Source: Amoebophrya sp. A120 (lineage: Eukaryota; Sar; Dinophyceae; Syndiniales; Amoebophryaceae). Taken from it: DNA of 64,000 bases. The notes beneath the pieces were generated by a model. That model did no database searches, was not told where the DNA came from, and saw only the letters and a list, made by a program, of their open reading frames with translations. Position 1 is the stretch's first letter. The number at the start of each line of letters is the position of its first letter. Positions 1 to 12,700 of the stretch are shown one piece after another. The translations under genes were made by a program, and so were the position numbers. The stretch covers positions 2,470,089 to 2,534,088 of the forward strand of contig CAJINV010000001.1 of the NCBI GenBank assembly GCA_905178155.1. The letters are read 5' to 3'.

Positions 1-494
1 TACGCGACGCCGAACAGCAACGGGGCGGTTCGTAAACATAACCACGCTCGAGAAAAACGACAGCAATTAGGCACAATCTTTCTCTTTCATTCCTTAGGGT
101 CAATAAAAATAACATCATCATGAAGATGACGAAGTGCTATACTTGCGTCCACACTGCTGTTGCCGCGGACCTGCCACACCGCGGACCGCTGCTGCCCGTC
201 GGTCTCAATATTACGCGAGCTGCGGGACCCGGGCTCGTTAGGTAGCAACGACTATTAGTAAGAATGGAAATTGTTCAAGAAAATTATTAGTCCGAATAAC
301 ATGATCATTAGTGTGTATCTTCAACTCCATAGCAACTTGATGATGTGAAGTAGGGCTGTACACGACGTCTCGCGAAGAAGTGCTTTCTCGTTTATTACGC
401 ACCAGGGGCCAGATGATTCGCCGTTTGTTTTTTGTTGCTATTTTCAAGAACATACAGAAAGGCTGGCAGTCCGAGCTTCTCAAAAAATCTCCTA
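1..494. other. Non-coding flank, nothing recognised
   Basis: This stretch lies downstream of the stop codon of the RING/TRAF gene on the minus strand. Open frames here are short and have no recognisable protein character. I see no RNA gene or repeat. It probably holds the 3' end of the RING gene transcript and intergenic sequence. Confidence 0.5.
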
Positions 495-3400
495 CTACAA
501 AAATACCTGTGTGCCGTTCGCCGTGTGAAGCGATGCCCCTACCGCGCTTTGTTCATCCGAACGAACCGGAGGGCCGCATGGTTGAATTCGACATCGAATT
601 TCAACAGGCTTGCGCACAGGAGACTCGTAAAATCGATCCCTTCCAGCGGTGGAGCAGGATCGCCGCAGCTCGATGCGGCGCTTCCGAAGACGCTCGTATC
701 TCACTTGTGTAGCGCACGACTCTACACAAAGTCGCAACTCGGCCGGTGTTGTGGACCACCAGTGGGAGAATGACGGTTTACTTGTACGCGTCCGGCAATA
801 TCCCCGTTCCTTCGCAACCAGTACTACTTTTCGGGATTTTCCACCTTGGCCCATGATGAAATTATTCTTGAAAGAGTTATTTAAAAATTTCTGCCGCCAC
901 TTCTCCGCTCTTCGTTGATGCCGCACCATGCGCTCAGCCCCTCTGCGAGCAGCGCGAAGCCGCCACGAGACCATGCTCACGCACGGGACGACCTTGCCCG
1001 ACAGCTGCCCTTTCGGTTGCCGCGTCGCCCGCGAGATCACGCGGTTGGTTTGTAAACAGTACCGCTCGCACTGCGCGGGACTGTATCGAAATGTTGCCGT
1101 CGCGCTGTCCTCCTCACAGAAAAGCTTACAGGCCGACCTGCTGTTTTCGGACCAAGCGGATTCCAACACGGAGCGCAAATGCCGCACGTACTCAGCCCAC
1201 TTGGGCAACTTGGGTTTCTCGTCCCAGGCTTCCAAATTCATCGGGCACGTGTTGTCCCTCAGAGATTCCGGTAACCACTCCCAAACCCGCTGAAAAAACG
1301 CGTTCCGAGTCTTCCGCACCGTGAAGGTGGAAAAACGCGTCTTCTGGGCCGCCCCCGCAAAGGCCTCGTCTGGCTGGTCGGAAGGACGAGTCTCACCTTC
1401 TTCTTGCTCCTCCTGCGCAGTACTAGAAGAACAATTATCGTGCACGACGACCGGTAGGCCGAGGTTGTCATGGTCACTCTTCAGGAACGCGTTGCGCACG
1501 GCCCGGTGGTAGGCATATTTTCTCATCTCCTGCTTCGCCTTCTGGGGCAGTTGCGTGTTGGTCCACATCCCATTTGGATCGCCGAGCCCGTCCGGCCCCG
1601 GCCGGCGCGCCAGTTCGGCCAGGCCGAACAGGACGCGCAGGGAGGGGTCCAGACACCCTGGCAAAACCGAGGCCCAGTCGAACTCGTTCGCACGTGTCTC
1701 GGTCTGCCGCTGGTGCCGGGTTGTGGATGAGGTGGTCGTGGGAGGCAATACTACCCGACGTGGAGGACAACTACCTTCTCGGGAGGCGGTTCTCGTCGCG
1801 CTGCTACTGTTATTCGACGACATATTCCCGCGGCCAGTTCCACTAGCACTGGTGGTGTCCTCGTCGTCCCTTCTGCCCGCTGACGACGACACAGACGACG
1901 CCGAGGAGCTACTGTTCGTGGTTGACATTGTTCCACCGCTTGTAGTGATTTCTGGAGAAGTACATGAAAGCTCGGACCACGCCGCGCGGCTACGGCTCGA
2001 AGATGAGGCAACATCAACATCAGGTGGACGAGACCTCGTCACGGAAAGGAACGCAGTATGCCTCCAGGTAGTTGTTGCGCGACAAGGAGGCGCAGCACCG
2101 GGAGCTGCATCATCAATATGATCGTGATCCGGTGCCGCTTCGAGAGGGTTTACCGCGGCGGCCCTCGTGCTGGGCGGCGGCGGCGCTCCTCTAGAAGTAG
2201 AACAGGTTCTAGTGCACGACGAGGAACTGCACCAAGACAAGACCGCAGCCTCCCAGGGGGGGCGACAGGGAAAGTCTACCGCGCCGGTGTCGACCCGCAG
2301 CTCGTCCGCCAGAAGCCCGATCAAAAAGCGATACTTCAGCTCCGTGGAATTCCGCGTCTCCTCGTAGTGCCTGCATTCGTCGACCACGCGCTGGCCGCAC
2401 GCATCGCTGGGCACCGGGTCCGTGAGGGGCAGAATGACGTTGCCGCGGGCATCCACCTTGTCCACGACAAAAGGCCGCAGCGCCCTTTCGTACGTCCGCC
2501 GGTACGCCGCGTGATCCTCGCACAAGTCGCGGCAAGCGTTTTCGGCGCACGCTCGAAAGTTGGCGGCGGACCCTGCGGTTTGTCGTGGTAGAAAACTTGT
2601 TGTCCTATTAACAGCGCATGGAAAGAAAAATCACAGACGCGGCGCCTTCATCTGACTAAATATTGGAGGGCTACTAGTACGGTGGAACTAGAACAAGTAC
2701 ATGGTTTATTCGTATCTCTACGTCGCACTTGTTTTACATATAAATGCGCTCGCTTCCAGGTGAGCGACGAAATACAATTGTCTTCAGGGCACCGACTCTA
2801 TCAAAAGTCAAAGACAAGAGCTTTTCTAGGTAAGAAAGAATTACTTACTTACCCAGCTCAAAGGACCTGACGCCGCACGCGTGCGCGATCGCCTTTACAT
2901 GATCGGCCTCCCAGCTTTCGAAGGGCGACACTGTCCCTCCGCGCAGCGGGCGTAGCAACACCGCCCAGATTTTATCAACAAGCGCCGTAGCGAAAGTCCA
3001 CGACTCCGTACGAGCGTCACTCCGAGCCCACGACGACGAACTGTAGGCTCGGCGGACAACGTGGTGGCGGCACGGCCAGGCCACCCCGATGCCCGGCAAC
3101 ACCAAACTGTTCGAAATGGACAACCGCTCACCAAACCTCCGCCAGCCTGGCCGACGACCCGTGCTGCCGTTGGTACGAGCTCTTGTGCCACGCGCTTGTT
3201 GTTCATCACGCTCCGTGATCTCAGTTGTAGTCATCAGCAGCGCGGCCGGGTCGCACGCAGCAGCGCAGTGGCCGTCCGCCCCCCGACGACCCCGCACCGA
3301 AGCCAGGAAGGTCCGCACTCTTGCATTTTGCCCGGACAGGTGACGCGGGTCCAAGGCGCAGGTAGTCCGGAAGAAAGGTTCCGGCAGATTCCGGACCGGC

Positions 3401-4643
3401 GCGGAGAAGGCCGGATACGCGACTCGGAACTCGCAGGGGTACTGCCGGTTTTCGAGGAGCGCGATACTCTCGCTGGCTCGCCGGCTCACTGCGCAGTCCG
3501 CCAGCAGCTCAGCCTGTTCCCGCTGCAGCCGGATGTTGAGCGCGCGGGCATGCCGAAAGAGCTCAAGCGGGGACCAGGCGCTTGCATAGTGCGACCAGGG
3601 ACACAGGTCGCCCTCGAGGCGGCCCCGGTAGAGCACGTTGCGCAGCAGCTCCGCCATCTGGCTGGTTGGAGGGTAGATACTGGGGCCACGACGGATAATC
3701 TCCACGGTCTTCCGCCGCACTGCATGTTCGGCGTAAATCTGTTTGTTTGTACTTTTAATGAATCAGCTGCATCTGGTGCTATACCGATCGTCAGAAAGAA
3801 AATGCCCTTGCTTCATGTTCATCATATGAAAATTTTCGCTGCTAAATTCATTTGATCTTCTTGTTTGTTCCCGCTGTCATCCATGTTTATATTTAACCAA
3901 CTGCATTGATTCAGTACGCAGTGGTTGCGAAAATGCTCCGCAAACTCGTCTCGTCGCCCCGTCCACATGCAGCCTTTGTGCCGATGCGCGCAGCACACAA
4001 TCACGGCCGGGCATTCGCGGTGGTAGTGCGCCGACCGGTCTGCGTGCGTGACCTCGTGTTGGCAGCCCTGGCAGACCGCCCTCTGGTGGGCAATCATGCG
4101 TGCGCACGCCCGATTGGCGTGCACGCTACTGTCCGTCAGCACCGACCGGCAATGGGGGCAGGTCGGATCCGGGGGCGCTCTCTCCCGCGCACTGGTGGCG
4201 TCCGTGGTAGTACCTTGTGCCGCGGCTTGTTGCTGCTCTACGTCCGCGGTTGACAAGGCCGAGGCCACTTGCTGGCCCTTCCAGTCATCGAGGCAGTGCC
4301 GGCAGAAATTCACGCCGCAGCAAGCGGTCAACACGGGCTCCTGCCAGACGTCCAGGCAGATTCCGCAGGTAGCGTTCTCCACAGCATACGGGTCCCGGTA
4401 TTTGAACTCCGGTTGCGGGTCGTCTCTGCTGACCGCGCACTCCTCCGCGGCGGCCCGCACCGCTGCCTCGGAGGGTGCAAAATCGTCCGCCGGCGACGAC
4501 CTCCGCGAGACGCTGAGCATAGCCTCGAGCACACTCCGTTGTGCGACCGAGAGAGGCCTGCGTACTATCGTAGGGACAGAGAAAGAACACTTCCCGTGGT
4601 GCCGCCCCAGATGGATAAATGAAGATGTTGACGTGTAGTCCAT
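495..4643 (-). CDS. RING / TRAF-type zinc-finger protein with long disordered tail (probable E3 ubiquitin ligase)
   Basis: The first exon (3902-4643) carries a C3HC4-like RING at about residues 93-165 (CGICLD, then CCGVNFCRHC, a spacer, then CPHC). It is followed by TRAF-like Cys/His fingers at about 191-242 (CQGCQHEV, HYHRECP, CCAHRHKGC, HFRNHC). RING proteins of this build transfer ubiquitin from an E2. The second exon (2853-3719) is joined through GTTGGT...CATGCAG. The third (495-2572) is joined through a strong GTAAGTAAG donor (2852) and CCGCAG acceptor. With these joins the coding length is 3687 nt, an exact multiple of three (1228 residues). The tail is Ser/Thr/Arg-rich, with no domain I recognise. 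The ATG at 4643 is chosen because it precedes the RING in frame. The first junction is the least certain; a split into two genes is possible. Confidence 0.6.
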
Positions 4644-6578
4644 CAAAAATATTCCAATTGCATTGCTTCATGCAAGTGCGGCGAGTTATCTGGCCGGCGT
4701 TATTGTTGAGAAGGACAAAGATGTTTGATGTTGAGTACGGACTCTTATCATCAATTACTTCCTTCGGCAGAAATTGCTTTATCTTCTATATATGCATATC
4801 ATGTTCTGCAAGAAAGACATGCAATTCGAGAGCATAAATCTATAAACTGGAACGGGGACCACGGGAGTTGATCTCGCGATTGCATACTGCGGGACGATGA
4901 AGATCTGCAGGGTGCCGGAATCGTGGCCACAGCGCGGTGTATCTCCTCCATCCTTAGCTTCTCAAGTGCCGTTTCTTGGTTTGAATGGAAGCGGTAGGGT
5001 TGTATTCTTGTTCAACGCAAAATGGCGATGATGTTCTGTGTCTGGTGTGCCCACGCCACTATCAGATCGAGGAAAATATCTTTTTCTTTTCAGAAACCGA
5101 AACTTTTTACCGGATGTGACAACAATTCTAATATTGTGCGTATGGTACACCTCGAAGCGGAAAGAAGTTTTCAAACTGCGACTATGGCATTTGCTGGAAA
5201 GGCACAGTTGTACCTCCTACGTCCTGTACCTGCTGGCGGCGAAGGAGAAAAAAAAACTTCTTCGGGCAGCACTTAGTGCGGAATAAATAGACCACTAAAA
5301 GGATGAATGTTTCTCGTCCATGGTTGTTGCAGGCTGATGACTTTGGAGGTATTAACCTGCACACTTTTTGACAAGCCTGTTGATTGCCTGATCGCGTGCG
5401 CCGGCTCTGCAATTGATCTATATACGTATAGGTGCACATATAATACCTCTTCTTTGTTGCGCGGTCATTCCTCCTCGCGAAGGAAAATAAAACAAGTACC
5501 TCCAACAACAAAATTCACACGCGATGTGGAGGTCGGCTGAACGACCGGGACCGGGGCCGCGCAAAATAAAACATCATATCGGAAATAAGTACTTATTGTA
5601 CTGATAGTCCGTTCCTGCGGAGATGACACAGTATCTACTATGCAAGGGCATCGATCCAAACGTTGAGATCCAGAGAAAAGAAGTTCGTCGGAGGAGCAGA
5701 AAGTGAAAGTCTCGTCAAGATAGCTTATTGACTATAGGCATTGCACGTTGACGTTCCTCTTTTTTAATACAGGAATCATTCCCGTGTGTGGAAAACTGAA
5801 GTGGCCGCGTTTTCTCCAATCCATGCGAACTTACTATGACGGCTCGCTTGTATAGGAGATCTTCTTCACCGTTGAAATAAAACGGCACCGCTTCATTTTA
5901 TCCGCGTGAAACACGACAAACAGATTTCCTTTATGTGTATCGCAGATCTTTCGCAGGTACTAGCAGCACAGCAAAAACAAAAATCTTCTCTGCTGCCGCA
6001 GGTTCTTTCATCCGGCTTGTTAGAAGTAGTGGAACACATTGCAATAGGTGTGAGCAACAAAGTACACGCAAGGCTTGCAGCGCAGTCTCGTTCTCGTACG
6101 AGGCTCCACACGACAAGCATTCAGTTTTCGATGACATCTTCACCAATCTTCAACTTTTGAAAGTTCAGCACTCGTTCATTTCAAATGAGCTCTTTCAGCG
6201 AAAATGAAAACCCAATGTGTTGCAATGCCCTTTTTCAACTTCTAAAGTTTTTAGTAGTCAGAAGGTCACACCTATCAACAAGCCAGCTTGAATTGCATAG
6301 CCTATCTCAGAATTTCTGTAGCCACCAAATAGAGCACCAATACCGATTCTAATTCGTTACCCCCCATGCCAATGCCAATGGTGTTTTGAAAATATTGATT
6401 TGGAAGATAGCAATATCGCTAAACATATACTTCAATGCGTTGAACTCCAAGTGCTACAAGTGAAACTAACACAATTTCCCCTGTTACAAAACAAAAGGCC
6501 AATGCAAAACAAATTCACCTATATTCCTTGTTGCAAAAAGGCCAGTTCCTTGTTACAAAACAAAAGGCCAGTTCCTTG
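4644..6578. other. AT-richer intergenic region
   Basis: About 1.9 kb between the RING gene start and the next gene's stop. Only short open frames without protein character occur on both strands. A short tandem repeat sits at the right-hand end (separate entry). I see no RNA gene. Confidence 0.5.
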
Positions 6579-6593
6579 TTACGAAACAAGGAG
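6478..6593. repeat. Short imperfect tandem repeat (CCTTGTTACAAAACAAAAGG unit)
   Basis: Four to five imperfect copies of a unit of about 26 bp beginning CTTGTTACAAAACAAAAGG are visible. The copies at about 6550-6575 and 6576-6593 are nearly identical; the earlier ones are shorter or diverged. The array lies just beyond the stop codon of the secreted Cys-rich gene (minus strand) and runs into its last codons. Confidence 0.6.
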
Positions 6594-8102
6594 CAGCAAA
6601 TTGAAATTGAATAGCCGTTGGTGTTCAGATGAACTAGGGTCCCGGGGCCCACTCTCCCATACCTCTTCTACGACGGCAAAAACTTCGAGCCCATTGGACA
6701 GTGTAGCTTCAATCTCTCTTTTACGTTTACGAGTGTCGAGGGACAGCTGCCAAGGTCCTAGCTGAGATTGTTCTTCCTCGGACAGGGGTACGTTGTCGGC
6801 AGTAATTAGTAGGAAGCCGCCCTGCGGCTCAAAGAAGCCAATATAAACTTTCGCGACAGGCTCAAAGAAGCCAATATGGACATGCGCGCCGTGCTTGTTG
6901 TAGTTGAACACGTCAATTCCTCCTTCCTCCACCTCCCGCATTCCGTCTTGAGTCAGTGCATCTTCCAAAAGTTTAAGAAAGTGCCGAAGCGGAGCATCTA
7001 GTTGGGTGACTGCAGGGGGCTCCGCGATGGCAGCGCTGTACCCACAATTGTTCGTGCCAGCGGCTCCATAGCACACCAACTGTGCAGCCAGACCATACGG
7101 ATGACCAACTGGCACCATAGATGTCCTTTGCATTGTGTTCTGAGTCTGACCAGTTGCTTGCATAAATGTCCTTTGAAACTGACGATTGAGCTTGGACAAA
7201 TCCACAATTGGCATGGGCGGGTGCGGGCGTTGGCGAAGAAGGTTATAGAATGCACGCCAGCTCACATCAATCTCACGCTTAGGCCACCTCCCCGAAGCGA
7301 ACGCGTCGAAGACATTGTGAAGGTATCGAAAGGAAAAATCCCCCCTCCCCATATCAAAACAAAATTTCTGATGCTGAATTGGGATACAGTACATATCCAA
7401 TTTGTGTTGCAGAAAGACTGCACGCACATCCCAAGCCTGGGCACAGGCCTTTTGGTGTAGGCGGCTAGCATGGTAGACGGCTACCCTGTAGGCCTTACAG
7501 AAACAGCAGCACAAATCGCCTGCATAACGTGGCGGACAGCCTGAATGCGCCTTCTTGCAAGACAGACCCGATTTGTGGCCACAAATCTGCATCACAAATT
7601 TTCAGAAGGATGCGCCTTCAATATGGGGAGCAAGGATAATTTTTCCTTGCAATAGAAGGACAAACTTGTTCTCAAAAACGAAAGGCGCAACCCCTGCCCA
7701 GACCTCTTCGGGCAGATCAAGGGTGGAACTGGAAGCGTCAGTTCGAGGTAAAATATGATCCGCAGCCCCTGTCCTCGCTGCTGCAAAATCATGACCATCC
7801 AAGCGCGTCGGCGCCCCCACGACGGCAGCTGCACCATCGGCGGTGGCGGGACCGGGAGAACGAGCACTGCTTTTACCTTTGGCGCTTCTGGATCTGCTGC
7901 CAGACCGTTGATGGGTGTCCCGCACCCGTCCCGCGGCACCAAGAGACTGAGAACTACCTCTGGAGCTGCTGGCTTTCCCGGTGCCGCTGCGTCGGGGAGA
8001 CCGGCTGCCCTGCACCCGTCCCGCGAGGAGAAGGGATCCGAGAACGAGGAAACAAAGAGCACGCGGCACCGATTGCCAGCCCATGGTTGGAATTCCGGAC
8101 AT
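6579..8102 (-). CDS. Secreted Cys-rich protein of unknown function, with an in-frame TGA or a short intron
   Basis: The ATG at 8102 starts a classical signal peptide of about 32 residues: a short polar lead, the hydrophobic stretch ALCFLVLGSLLLAG, then a small-residue cleavage site (RVQG). A Ser/Arg/Gly-rich linker and then DLPEEVWAGVAPFVF follow. The frame meets a TGA at 7602-7604 and continues in the same frame into a Cys-rich part (CGHKSGLSCKK, CCCFCK) ending at 6579. A canonical, phase-0, 75-bp GT-AG intron (7587-7661) would remove the TGA and is the simplest explanation. Other readings are TGA read-through, selenocysteine or a pseudogene. An internal near-duplicate is visible (HIGFFEP, YIGFFEP). 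I recognise no family. Confidence 0.5.
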
Positions 8103-9790
8103 ATTAATGCTTTGTCTTTGATTATACAAATTGGATATAAATATGTGAGAGTACAACGTAACGGTAAAGCTACAGCTAGTGAGAACGGAAAAAAGTAAAC
8201 TTTGCCTTTGAGGGGCGAGAACAACAGAGATCATGCACTAATGCAAATGCTGAACGTAAACTCGAAGTAAAATAAACAGTTGAGGTACTTATGCTTACGG
8301 TCTATAATCCGATTGTAACGAGTTCTGCAGCGAAAGAAAGAGAAAAATGAAGTAGCCGGAATCAAGCAAATCACTTGAGGTGGGGAAGCTCGAGTCAATT
8401 TAAAGATCGATCAAATTTTTGTTTCTTCGGTCATTTCACTTGGATCTAGACATGCTAATTTCATATATATCACGGTGTCTCTCGTCTCGGCAGCCTTTCT
8501 GTTTCCCCGGTGAGGGAACTGCCATTTCACTTCACATTTTGCCACTTTGATCCTTTCGATCTTCTTGATCTTGCATTCATTGGGCCTGCTGGATCTTGCG
8601 CTTGGGGTATCGTCGAAATGCCTTGTGTCAAACTCAAAATACAGAAAATGCCAAAACTTCGGATCAACTTAATTTGTATTTCACGGAACAATACTTGTAG
8701 TCCAATTTCCATACAAAGACTGCCGTATGCGCAGCTATACTTCTTGCCGTATCACTTTAAATTTCCAAATGTGGACTTCCCGTTGATGGTGTTGTCTATA
8801 CAATCTGTCACATGTGTAATAAAGTCGCCAATCACGAAGACGGACGAAATAAATGGTTTTTGGATCGCACTGGTCACATAGTTGGACTTGCAAATGTTCT
8901 TGTCCTCCTCTATCAAGATTGGATCCACTAATATCCATCTGCATATAATCTTAATGACCGCGGGCGTTCACATTGCAAAAAAAAATGTTTGTGTAGTCCC
9001 TCGTCGAGAGAAAGTAAGTATCATATATTATGCGAGAATGCCACTCTTTTGACTTCGTAAGAATCTCAGACATTTCATTTCTCCCCTGTGCGTGTTGAAC
9101 GTGAATACTTACCGCCTCCTTTGGTTACACAGAAAAAAGGATCCAGTAATTTGAAATTGCAATTTCGATCACATGATGAATGTGCCCCAATGTCTTGATA
9201 CGACTACACTCCATTGACGCGCATATCGCAAAAAAAAAAGTATGAAATGAAAAAAGAAAATCTCGTATAGCAACATGTCATCCGCTTACTCTGCCTTACA
9301 AATTTATCTACCCCCAAGTAGACTATTTCGTGCGCTACTTGGTAGCTTACTTTTCTCATGTGAGTCTGCCGATCGAAAAGTCGTGCAAAAAAGATATAAT
9401 GTGAAGTCAACATTTTGCGACTATTACTTATTTACTTTCGTGCAATCTTACAAACCGGAAATCGACATCTTCAAGTGAAAAAATGCATTGTGAAAAAAAA
9501 ACACGTGCGCCTCGTGCGCAACGGCAACTTGCACCGCCTCGAGGATCCAAAATGGATCATAACAAGACTGATGTGCTTACCTATGCATAGGTCTTTCGAC
9601 TGCTTGAAAATATAAATCCTCGAAAAGAACTCTAAAGTACAAAGCTACTAGCCTGGTACTTACACTTTCGAGCAAATTCGTTGAAGAAGAATGTATTGAT
9701 TCGTACATGTAGAAGTAGTTGTACTACAAAATTCAATCATACATGAAAAGGACCACACTCCAGGACCACCGCCAGCAGCTTTTATTCCCT
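8103..9790. other. AT-rich intergenic region, no gene supported
   Basis: About 1.7 kb. A plus-strand open frame of 123 codons (8510-8881) has no start context or domain that I trust. The sequence has A-runs and T-runs and no recognisable RNA gene. It separates the 3' end of the DWS-repeat gene from the start of the secreted Cys-rich gene. Confidence 0.5.
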
Positions 9791-12700
9791 TCATGCGCGG
9801 AACGCGAATCGCCAGGAATCCGTCCGGTTGATCTGCTGCTGCGAGGTGGCAACGCGACCTTGCTCCTCCGCGGCCGCCCGCGCGCCGGCCTTGGCAGCGT
9901 AGTTCAACAACGCTTCCAGTTCGTCGGGCGAGGGCTGGTTGTTCACCTGCGACTTATTGTTCCTGGATGCCCCCGCGTTATAGTTCGCCGTAGTGGTCGA
10001 CTTGCGCGTCAAACTGAACCGCGACGGCGACCGGACCCCTTCGTCGTTGTTTACCAACAGCGTCGGCAAACGAGCGTTGCTCTCGTACTTGGACGGCCCG
10101 CGGACCGGGGAAGCGATGTTCGCATTGTTCGCGAAGTCGTCCATTTCTCGCGTCAAATCCTGTTTCGGGATGTTTTCCACCGCGTTCGCGAGAATGGACG
10201 AGCGCTTCTCCGCCGGGTACAGCTGCGCGCAGATCTTCAACAAATCGTCCACGGAGGGTGGCGCCCCGCGCGGGTCCGAAATGTTCGTCTGCAGGTCTTC
10301 CGCGGTCGGCGCCGAAAAGTCCTTCAGCGGCGGCTTCTTGTGCTGCTTGTGGTGCGACGGCTGGTGCTGTTTGCGGTTGTCCTTGCGCACATGTAGGAGC
10401 TTGCTGTCATGAGCGATTCCGGTAGTTGTTCCCGGTTTCATATTATTGTTCTGCTGCGTGGGTTCGTACAACTCGGCTACGGCCGCCAGCAGCACGGTCG
10501 AGGACACGGGCGGACTTGCCGTCGGCGAGGACACGATTTGCGACACCTCGCGGTCGTGCGCTTCAGAGACCAAGGACAGCAACTCCTCCACCCCGGCATA
10601 GTCGAGCTCATCCAGCGTGGAGGCCCGCTCCACCTCCATGGTGTCCGTGCGCGCCTGCTTCCCGAGCATCTCCTGGCGGTGCTTCACCATGTAGAGCAGA
10701 TCCTGCTCGGAGCACTGGTAGTTCTTCCCCGCAAACTCCTGGCCCAACTTCTCCGCGCGCGCCTGCTGCGCCTCCTGCAGGGCCACCTGTCGCAGCAACT
10801 GCCGGCACGTCTTCAGCAGATCGTCGGAGAACGGCGGGTTTCGCGACTCCACCAAATTCGTCCTCTTCGCGATTTTGTCCTGCCCGAGGGAGACCAAAAA
10901 CGGCGCGCGGCTGTGCGGACGGAGTTCCCACACCTGCAGGGTGGACGTTGGCGGGACGTAGGAGGTTTCGTGCCCCGGCGCGGGCTGGGCGGCCAAGTAC
11001 CCGCAGAGCGACAGCAAATCGTCCACCTGCGGCACCGGCTCGCCGCTGTGCTGTTGGGTACTAGAAGAAGTATGTTTGTCCAGCGTGCCGACGTAAAACT
11101 CGTTCCCGCGCGTCAGCACGTACGGCGTCCGCCCGTTCTTCCGGATTTCGTACACAAGCAGATCGTCTTTGTTTGTTTCTCCAGCACTACTGCTCATTTT
11201 CGACACCCGATCCGCAACTTTTCTGCCCAGGTCCATCTGCATTTGCTGTTCCAGTCGCTCTTTTCTCGCCGGAGACGCCGCTTTCTCCGCGGCGCGGTGG
11301 ACGAGTTTGTGCGACAGCTCCGAGCACATGGCCAGGAGCTTGTCCACCTTCTGCGGCTTCCGTCCCTCCCGCTGCTGCCACTCCGCGCGGAGAGAGCCTA
11401 CCGAGGTGATGCCGTTCTTGAACTCGTTGCCAAGCGACACCACGTACGGGACCCGGCCGGTCTTCCGGATGTGGTACACCAGCACGTCCTCGTTCAGGTG
11501 TGCGGGACGCAAGTCCGTGTAGTTTGTGGTGTCCTTCTCCGGCAGCTGCGGCCGGGCCTCGCGGGACCGCCCGCGCCGGATCCGGGTGCCGGCGGTATCC
11601 GAAATGTGTTTCTTCAAGTGGTACCCGCCCGCGTGGTCGAAATTCGGCGTGGTCTGAGCGAGGGGCTTATTCTTCGTCTTCTGAGTTGTTTGACCCTTGT
11701 TGTAGTTCTCGTACACGGCTGCAGTTGTATCTGCTGGTTCCACTTCTTTGCTCGATTGCTGTTCGATGGACAAGTCGTTCAGGTTTTCGAACTTGCCCTG
11801 CAACACCTCCTTCTCCCACCGCATCCGGAAGCGGCGCGCCGTGATCCACTGATCGCGGCGGTCGCGGAGCAGCGTGCGTGCGTGGTCCATCTCCCGGCGC
11901 ATCACGCGGAACAGGTTCTTCTTGGTGTTCTTGGTGTGCACGGTGCGGTGCGCGTACTTGACCCCCCGGATCTCGTCCTTCGTGCGGTTCCACGGGGAAT
12001 CGTGGAGGTTGTTCAGCTGCTTGGTGTTCACGTGGATGTTGTTTATCAAATGTAAAAATGTCTGGGTCTGGAAGATTCTGAGATTTGTCATGCATGTTTT
12101 GCATGACCCAGGATGTCTGTAATGCACGACCGCGCATCACAGATTTTGAGCGGGCTTCCCGATGCCTACTGCGCATGACAAACGCCCTCCCCGCGTAGCA
12201 CAAACTCGACTCCTCTTGCTGGTCATGCAATACAGATTTTTCTAGAGTCCAAAGTTAGCATCATAAGCTTGCATTCCTCCAGACCCAGACATTTTTGCAC
12301 TTGATATTGTTCGCCAAATACCCATAGTCCTCGTCCTCCATCGCATACATTTGCTGCTGCTTGGACGGAAAGCGCGGCTTCGCGAAGATCGTGTCCGTTT
12401 CGGGAGAAAAGAAGTCCACATCGTGCAGAATGCCCGGCAACCCGTCCGCTGACCAGTCCAGGGCAAACTCGAACTTGCCGTCGGCTTTTCGCCCGCCCCA
12501 CGGGAGACCGTGCGTGCTCCAATCCAGCACCAGGGGCTCCCATTTCGCGCTGATACAATTTGATTTTTGTTTTTCTCTTGGGTGGTGCTGGATAATTCTG
12601 TTTTTCCCTCCTGCGCCTGCCTCAGAAGAATGATGATATCAGGCTCAGCTGAACAAAAATGCAGCTCAGACAAAAATTTATAGTCGATGAAGTCCTCTTG

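Noticed and set aside
8510-8881. Plus-strand 123-codon frame in AT-rich DNA
   Set aside because: No coding-like composition, no domain and no neighbour support; antisense frames of similar length exist.
9719-12122. Long plus-strand open frames opposite the DWS-repeat gene (including one of 548 codons)
   Set aside because: They are antisense shadows of a GC-biased coding exon; their translations are Arg/Leu/His-rich without motifs, while the minus frame carries clear repeats.
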